Program-made: the position numbers and the translations under genes | From: Eubacterium limosum | GTDB lineage: Bacteria > Bacillota > Clostridia > Eubacteriales > Eubacteriaceae | Direction of reading: 5' to 3' | Assembly: GCF_000807675.2 (NCBI RefSeq) | Contig: NZ_CP019962.1 | Location: forward strand, 1,240,001-1,304,000 | Length of the DNA: 64,000 bases | The notes under the pieces: model-generated | Told to the model about the DNA's origin: nothing | Database searches by the model: none | The model's input: the letters and a program-made list of their open reading frames with translations, nothing else | Part shown: positions 59,847 through 64,000 of the stretch, in pieces | Numbering within the stretch: the first letter of the stretch is position 1 | Layout of the letters: every line of letters begins with the position of its first letter

Positions 59847-60108
59847 TTTCAACCCGTATCGCGGCGATACGGGTTGTTTTTTTAGATACGGTGTGGAACG
59901 CGCCGTACCTCTTGGAGGAAGGAGCCGAAGTCCGAGACGGCGTCTTTTATCCAGATAAGAAAAAAGGTCCAGGCACTGTGGGTGACGGCCGGAAATCGTG
60001 CCGTTTTATCGGAGCAGCCGGACATTGGAGAGCAGAGAGGTTTGCGTTATGAAGGAAAATACTGTTGACAGGTTGAAGCCCGCAGGACGGCTTTTCCTTC
60101 CTTAGGTG
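59847..60108 (+). repeat. Tandem unit 2 of the tcdA-downstream duplication
   Basis: About 262 bp, roughly 93-95% identical by eye to unit 1, including the AACCCGTATCG terminator and the T-rich end. Differences cluster in TGCGCC/GGCGTC, GCGCTG/CACTG and ACAG/CCGG. An ~38-bp spacer separates the units. Confidence 0.8.
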
Positions 60109-60143
60109 AAAAACACCGCCTTTTGGGATGCTCCGCTTTTCCA

Positions 60144-60298
60144 GTCAATGGATTCACCAACCAAAGCTGTCCGCGGATTAAAGAACACCTGGATCGATTT
60201 CAAAAATAACTTTCGCGGATTGTTATTTTTGCATGAGAGAAGGTGTTTTTAATCCACGGACAGCGCCAATTCTCCGCTTTCTTTCAAAATCCTTTGAC
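60144..60298. repeat. Inverted-repeat element IR-154, copy 2 (opposite orientation)
   Basis: Ends GTCAATGGATT and AATCCTTTGAC (inverted), enclosing GCTGTCCGCGGATTAAAG opposite TTTTTAATCCACGGACAGC. The core hairpin AAAAATAAC...GTTATTTTT differs in sequence but not in design from copy 1 at 26174-26326. Non-coding. Confidence 0.75.
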
Positions 60299-60457
60299 AC
60301 CATTTATCACAGATCTTGCCCATTTTCGCATTTGTTCTGTCCCCTTCAAATTTATTAATTATTCATTAATTCGTACCGGCGGCGGTGAAGCTTTTTCCGA
60401 TTTATGGTATAATAGAGCCATAAAAGTCCCGGTGGGACAACAGAATGGAGGCGTGAA

Positions 60458-60778
60458 ATGGCAAAGAGCAGTAAGGTTGATGCTTATTTATTTTGCATGA
60501 ACTGTGATAAAGAAACCGAGCATGAGATTGATTATCTGGACGGGCAGATCCATAAGATAACCTGTAAGAATTGTGGGATCGGCATTCAGATTAACCAGGA
60601 ATATGTCAAGGAACACTACAAAGATGATTTTATTTCCCGGGTAATGTCGAAGCCGAAGCGGATGACAAAGGAAATGGAGGCAGACCTTAACGGCTTCTTG
60701 CGCTCACTGCCTTACCGTGTGATTACCAAGCCTTACCGGGTATATAAGGAATTCTCGGAGGAGGATGAAATCCGCTGA
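60458..60778 (+). CDS. Small zinc-ribbon-like protein of unknown function
   Basis: 106 residues, ATG behind GGAGGCG. Two CxxC pairs (C13/C16 and C36/C39, in CMNCDKE and CKNCGIG) suggest a zinc ribbon. The rest is charged and helical, with SRVMSKPKRMTKEMEADL and a basic/aromatic tail YRVYKEFSEEDE. I do not recognise a named family. It has its own TATAAT-like box about 45 bases upstream. Confidence 0.75.
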   Translation: MAKSSKVDAYLFCMNCDKETEHEIDYLDGQIHKITCKNCGIGIQINQEYVKEHYKDDFISRVMSKPKRMTKEMEADLNGFLRSLPYRVITKPYRVYKEFSEEDEIR

Positions 60779-61078
60779 GTGCTCGATGAGAATGCATTTA
60801 ATTTTGTAAAAATTGGCATCTGCTAAACCCGCTGTTGTCGGACGAACAGCACAGCATTTTTACTTAATTAAACATAATGTGCATATTCTTGAATTTTCGG
60901 AAAAACCGTAAATTTGCATAGGATTACATGAATTTTTGTTCAGGGATTCTCTATGCAAATCTTTTAGAATATGATAAGATTCAGCTATCGGGAGCATTGT
61001 TTTTTTCAGGGTGAAAAAGGCAGTTCTGCCCGGGCGATTTCAGAAATAATGATGACAAGCATTCGTGGAGGTAACCCT
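60779..61078. other. Spacer upstream of ispF with long inverted repeat
   Basis: TTTGCATAG (about 60912) and CTATGCAAATCTTTT (about 60952) form a 9-bp inverted repeat around a ~31-base loop, and GGGCAG-ttct-GCCCGGGC lies nearer the gene. No coding sequence recognised; a promoter or regulator site for ispF is likely here. Confidence 0.4.
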
Positions 61079-61561
61079 ATGAATCCCTTTCGAGTCGGAC
61101 TCGGTTATGATGTGCATCAGCTGGCAGAGGGCCGTAAGCTGATCCTTGGAGGTGTGGAGATTGAGCACACCAGAGGACTGCTCGGCCATTCGGACGCGGA
61201 TGTGCTGGTCCATGCTATTATGGACGCGATGCTGGGGGCGTTGGCCCTCGGTGACATTGGAAAATGGTTTCCAGATACGGATGAAAAATATAAAGGCGCG
61301 GACAGCATCGGCCTGTTGGCAGAGGTGGGCGCGCTGATCGCTGAAAAAGGCTATGAGGTGGGCAATATTGACGCCGTCATCGTGGCCCAGGCGCCGAAAT
61401 GCGCCCCCCACATTGACGCCATGCGGGAGAACATCGCAGAGACCCTGGGGGTTGACCGGGACCAGGTCAGCGTGAAGGCGACCACTGAGGAAAAGCTTGG
61501 CTTTACCGGGCGCCAGGAGGGCATTGCCGCCAAGGCAGTGGTGCTGTTGGTTAAAAAATGA
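61079..61561 (+). CDS. ispF: 2-C-methyl-D-erythritol 2,4-cyclodiphosphate synthase
   Basis: MEP-pathway enzyme for isoprenoid precursors. 160 residues from the ATG at 61079 behind GTGGAGG; an in-frame upstream start is rejected. Metal ligands D11 and H13 are in GYDVHQL and H45 in [25 protein letters not shown] and [17 protein letters not shown] complete the pattern. Confidence 0.96.
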   Translation: MNPFRVGLGYDVHQLAEGRKLILGGVEIEHTRGLLGHSDADVLVHAIMDAMLGALALGDIGKWFPDTDEKYKGADSIGLLAEVGALIAEKGYEVGNIDAVIVAQAPKCAPHIDAMRENIAETLGVDRDQVSVKATTEEKLGFTGRQEGIAAKAVVLLVKK

Positions 61562-61590
61562 GAATGAAAAGAAGAGAGTGGAGATAGATT

Positions 61591-62277
61591 ATGATCGGAA
61601 TCATTGCGGCACTGAAGGATGAAGTGCGGGACATTAAAAACAACATGACACAGGTCGAGACCAGTGAGAAGGCGGGAATGACCTTTTATAAGGGCATGCT
61701 TTACAGCAAGCCGGTGGTGGCTGTGATGTGCGGCGTGGGCAAGGTCAACGCGGCGCTGTGCACCCAGGCTCTGGCAGACCTTTTTAATGTGGACTGTGTG
61801 ATCAATGTGGGCGTGGGCGGCGCTGTGGCCAAAGGCCTGACCGTGGGCGACATTGTGATCTCGAAGGATTCGGTCCAGTATGATATGGACGCCTCAGCCT
61901 TTGGGCACCCCAGAGGTGAGATCCCCAACATGGACATTACCTTTTTCCCGGCCGATGAGCGGCTGATTAAACTGGCCAAAGAGGCGGCAGCCCAGGTCGG
62001 GGCGGCAGCCCTGGTGGGCCGTGTGATGACCGCTGACCTGGGGGTTGATTCTCAGGCGCTCAAGCAGGAGCTGACCGAGCTTTTCGGCGGGGCCTGTGTG
62101 GAGATGGAGGGCGCGGCCATCGGCCAGGCAGCCTACATCAATCACATTCCCTATATCGTGATCCGCTCCATTTCAGACAATGCGGACGGTAACCTGGTAG
62201 AAACCTACCAGAATAATTTCCAGATGTCTGTGGTCAACGCAGCCAAGATGGTGCTGGAAATGGTTAAAAATTACTAA
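61591..62277 (+). CDS. mtnN: 5'-methylthioadenosine/S-adenosylhomocysteine nucleosidase
   Basis: Hydrolyses MTA, SAH and 5'-deoxyadenosine to adenine plus the sugar moiety, removing inhibitors of methyl transfer. 228 residues. Catalytic residues fit the family: E11 near the N-terminus (IIAALKDEV), the glutamate of CVEMEGAAIGQ and the aspartate of RSISDNAD. Base-binding segment GHPRGEIPNMD is present. ATG behind AGTGGAG, 30 bases after ispF. Confidence 0.95.
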   Translation: MIGIIAALKDEVRDIKNNMTQVETSEKAGMTFYKGMLYSKPVVAVMCGVGKVNAALCTQALADLFNVDCVINVGVGGAVAKGLTVGDIVISKDSVQYDMDASAFGHPRGEIPNMDITFFPADERLIKLAKEAAAQVGAAALVGRVMTADLGVDSQALKQELTELFGGACVEMEGAAIGQAAYINHIPYIVIRSISDNADGNLVETYQNNFQMSVVNAAKMVLEMVKNY

Positions 62278-62295
62278 AGACAGAAGGTGTTTCCC

Positions 62296-63495
62296 TTGGA
62301 TCTTTTTGATGATTTTAGTGTAGTCCCGGCCCACCGGCCTACCTGGGCGGAGATCAAGCTTGAGAACCTGCTCTTTAACCTTGAGCAGATAAAAAAAGCG
62401 GTAGGGCCAGAGGCCCGGATCATGGGCGTGGTCAAGGCGGACGCCTATGGCCACGGCGTGGATGTGGCCGAGCTCCTGCAGGACGAGGGCGTGCCCTGGC
62501 TGGGAGTCGCTTTTCTGGACGAGGCCATCGCCCTGCGCCAGAAAGGGATTGACCGCTGCGATCTCTTTATTCTGGGCTACACCGGCGCCGACCAGATTCC
62601 AGAGCTGGTGGAATGGGATGTGACGCCTGGGGTTTATCAGCTTGAGTTTGCCCAGGCCCTCTCGGACTACTGTGTGGTCAATGGCTCGGTGCATCCGGTC
62701 CATATCAAGGTGGACACCGGCATGGGCCGGATCGGCTTCCGGTGGGATGAGGCGGTGGAGGCGGTCCTGAAGATCGCAGAGATGCCGGGCATCCGCATCG
62801 AGGGGCTTTACACCCACTTTGCCACTGCGGATGAAGGCGACAAGGACTTTACGCATTTACAGCTCATGCGCTACGCTCAGGTGGTCAAGGCGCTTTCCGA
62901 TAAGGGCGTTGAGATTCCGCTCAAGCATGTGGAAAACTCAGCCGCCATCATTGATTTTGATAAAACGGTTTTTAACATGGTGCGGCCGGGCATCATTCTC
63001 TACGGCCACTACCCCTCAGACGAGGTGAAAAAGGAAAAGCTTGGGCTAAAGCCGGTTATGAGCTTTAAAACCAGAATCGTCCATATCAAGACCATTCACG
63101 CGGGGGACTCGGTGAGCTATGGACGAAAGTTCACGGCTGAGTGTGACCGAAAAATCGCGACACTGCCGGTGGGCTATGCTGACGGCTACAGCCGGATGCT
63201 CTCCGGAAAGGGTGCGGAGGTACTGATTAACGGCTACCGCGCGCCTGTTGTGGGGAATATCTGTATGGACCAGTGTATGGTTGATATTACAGGCCTTGAG
63301 GGCGTTTCGCTCTATGATGAGGTGGAGCTTTTCGGGGAGAACCTCCCCGCCGAGGAGCTGGCTGAAAAGCTGGGCACCATCTCCTATGAGCTGCTCTGTA
63401 TGGTCAACAAGCGGGTTCCCCGCATTTATGATTTTATGGGTGAGAAACATCTGGAGGTAGAGATACTGAACGATGGATTTTTTGGCGGCCTCTGA
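62296..63495 (+). CDS. alr: Alanine racemase
   Basis: PLP enzyme giving D-alanine for peptidoglycan, upstream of Ddl's reaction. 399 residues from a TTG at 62296 placed 6 bases after AGAAGGTG; a GTG at 62287 lacks a site. The PLP lysine is K47 in GVVKADAYGHG. VDTGMGRIGF, HFATADE and the second-subunit catalytic Tyr region GDSVSYGRKF are intact, as is CMDQCMVDITG. 18 bases after mtnN, so probably co-transcribed. Confidence 0.95.
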   Translation: MDLFDDFSVVPAHRPTWAEIKLENLLFNLEQIKKAVGPEARIMGVVKADAYGHGVDVAELLQDEGVPWLGVAFLDEAIALRQKGIDRCDLFILGYTGADQIPELVEWDVTPGVYQLEFAQALSDYCVVNGSVHPVHIKVDTGMGRIGFRWDEAVEAVLKIAEMPGIRIEGLYTHFATADEGDKDFTHLQLMRYAQVVKALSDKGVEIPLKHVENSAAIIDFDKTVFNMVRPGIILYGHYPSDEVKKEKLGLKPVMSFKTRIVHIKTIHAGDSVSYGRKFTAECDRKIATLPVGYADGYSRMLSGKGAEVLINGYRAPVVGNICMDQCMVDITGLEGVSLYDEVELFGENLPAEELAEKLGTISYELLCMVNKRVPRIYDFMGEKHLEVEILNDGFFGGL

Positions 63496-63555
63496 CCGCT
63501 GTAAAATTTATGAGGTTAGGCCGGCCGGCGGTGTGTCGGCCGATGTGATGGGGAA

Positions 63556-64000
63556 ATGGAAAACAAAATCAAAGATAATAAGGTCGCCCGTACCATTTTT
63601 GAGTACGTGGGCATTTTGTTCGGGACATTTATGACAGCCCTGGCTGCCAATATGTTCATGATTCCCAATAAGCTGGCACCCGGGGGCTTCAGCGGGCTTG
63701 CCACTGTGCTCTACTATGTGACGGGGCTGCCGGTTGGGACGGTTACCTTTGTATTCTCTGTGGCCACACAGCTGATCTCGCTCAAAGTGCTGGGCAAGAG
63801 CGTGGGCCTCAAGAGCTTTGTCTGTACCCTGGCCTACGGGGTTCTGGTCGATGTGATGGCAGGTGTGATACCGCCCTTCTCAGACGACGTCCTTCTGGCC
63901 AGTATTTTCGCCGGCGTCCTTTACGGGGTCGGCATGGGCGTGCTGTACCGCATGGGCGGCTCCGGCGGCGGGACAGACCTGCTGGCCCGGATGCTCCATA
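63556..64000 (+). CDS. YitT-family membrane protein (3' truncated by window edge)
   Basis: First 148 residues of a DUF161/YitT membrane protein of unknown transport function. ATG behind TGATGGGG. Membrane segments include GILFGTFMTALAANMFMIPN and the Gly-rich LAPGGFSGLATVLYYVTGLP; GMGVLYRMGGSGGGTDLLAR near the cut is the family signature. Follows alr after about 60 bases. Confidence 0.9.
   Translation, partial: MENKIKDNKVARTIFEYVGILFGTFMTALAANMFMIPNKLAPGGFSGLATVLYYVTGLPVGTVTFVFSVATQLISLKVLGKSVGLKSFVCTLAYGVLVDVMAGVIPPFSDDVLLASIFAGVLYGVGMGVLYRMGGSGGGTDLLARMLH

Noticed and set aside
28937-60298. CRISPR array
   Set aside because: The repeats here are dispersed or palindromic elements of 90-260 bp; there is no series of short direct repeats with regular unique spacers and no cas gene.

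Overview
The window reads as a low-to-moderate GC Firmicute of the class Clostridia. The gene set (str operon, class 1B dihydroorotate dehydrogenase with PyrK, several cobalamin-binding methyl-carrier proteins, Gram-positive type IV pili, abundant GGDEF proteins) fits an anaerobic acetogen of the Eubacteriaceae, most like the Eubacterium limosum/callanderi group. That placement is inference from remembered family resemblance, not a database search.

Layout. 1-4.95 kb: str operon (rpsL 3' part, rpsG, fusA, tuf), with a ~140 bp structured repeat after rpsG, twice after fusA and once after tuf. 5.0-9.4 kb, minus strand: a membrane glycerophosphodiester phosphodiesterase, a GntR/UTRA regulator and two corrinoid proteins without their usual methyltransferase partners. 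9.9-10.8 kb: an FAH-family hydrolase. 10.9-16.3 kb: pyrimidine operon pyrB-pyrI-pyrC-pyrF-pyrK-pyrD behind an apparent attenuator, with a fifth copy of the structured repeat between pyrI and pyrC. 16.4-16.97 kb: hsp20 under a CIRCE operator overlapping a near-perfect promoter.

17.1-45.1 kb is the most distinctive part: type IV pilus and cyclic-di-GMP genes. It holds a sensor diguanylate cyclase, a DJ-1/PfpI protein, pilB-pilT followed by a GGDEF-GGDEF-EAL protein, a decayed RelB/YafQ toxin-antitoxin pair, an O-antigen-ligase-like membrane protein, then a long pilus operon (three pilins, prepilin peptidase, pilC, a PilM-PilN fusion, pilO, five further pilin-like proteins). The operon is headed by a promoter and a recognisable c-di-GMP-I (GEMM) riboswitch with a terminator; a second, unidentified structured leader precedes the minor pilins. 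An XRE regulator plus DUF3987 gene pair with a large palindromic operator follows, then a Cache-PAS-GGDEF protein. Three c-di-GMP enzymes flanking a c-di-GMP-sensing pilus operon suggest a locally encoded control circuit.

45.2-64 kb is mainly housekeeping: nicotinate phosphoribosyltransferase, a Sua5-type TsaC, a Uma2 nuclease, rpiB, a UDP-glucose-dehydrogenase-like protein that has lost the catalytic residues, galU, phosphoglucomutase, an AIM24-like protein, a NeuD/PglD-like acyltransferase, an in-frame DUF523-D-Ala-D-Ala ligase fusion, DUF1934, argS, tcdA, ispF, mtnN, alr and the start of a YitT-family gene.

Between genes the window is unusually rich in repeats: the ~140 bp structured element (five copies, compensatory base changes), a ~154 bp inverted-repeat element (two copies), an AGTTGATAGT-ended palindromic element (three copies), a CCCGAAATCCCGAAAA motif (about thirteen sites, several forming terminators), and a ~260 bp tandem duplication after tcdA. 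No tRNA, rRNA, CRISPR array or intact insertion sequence was seen.
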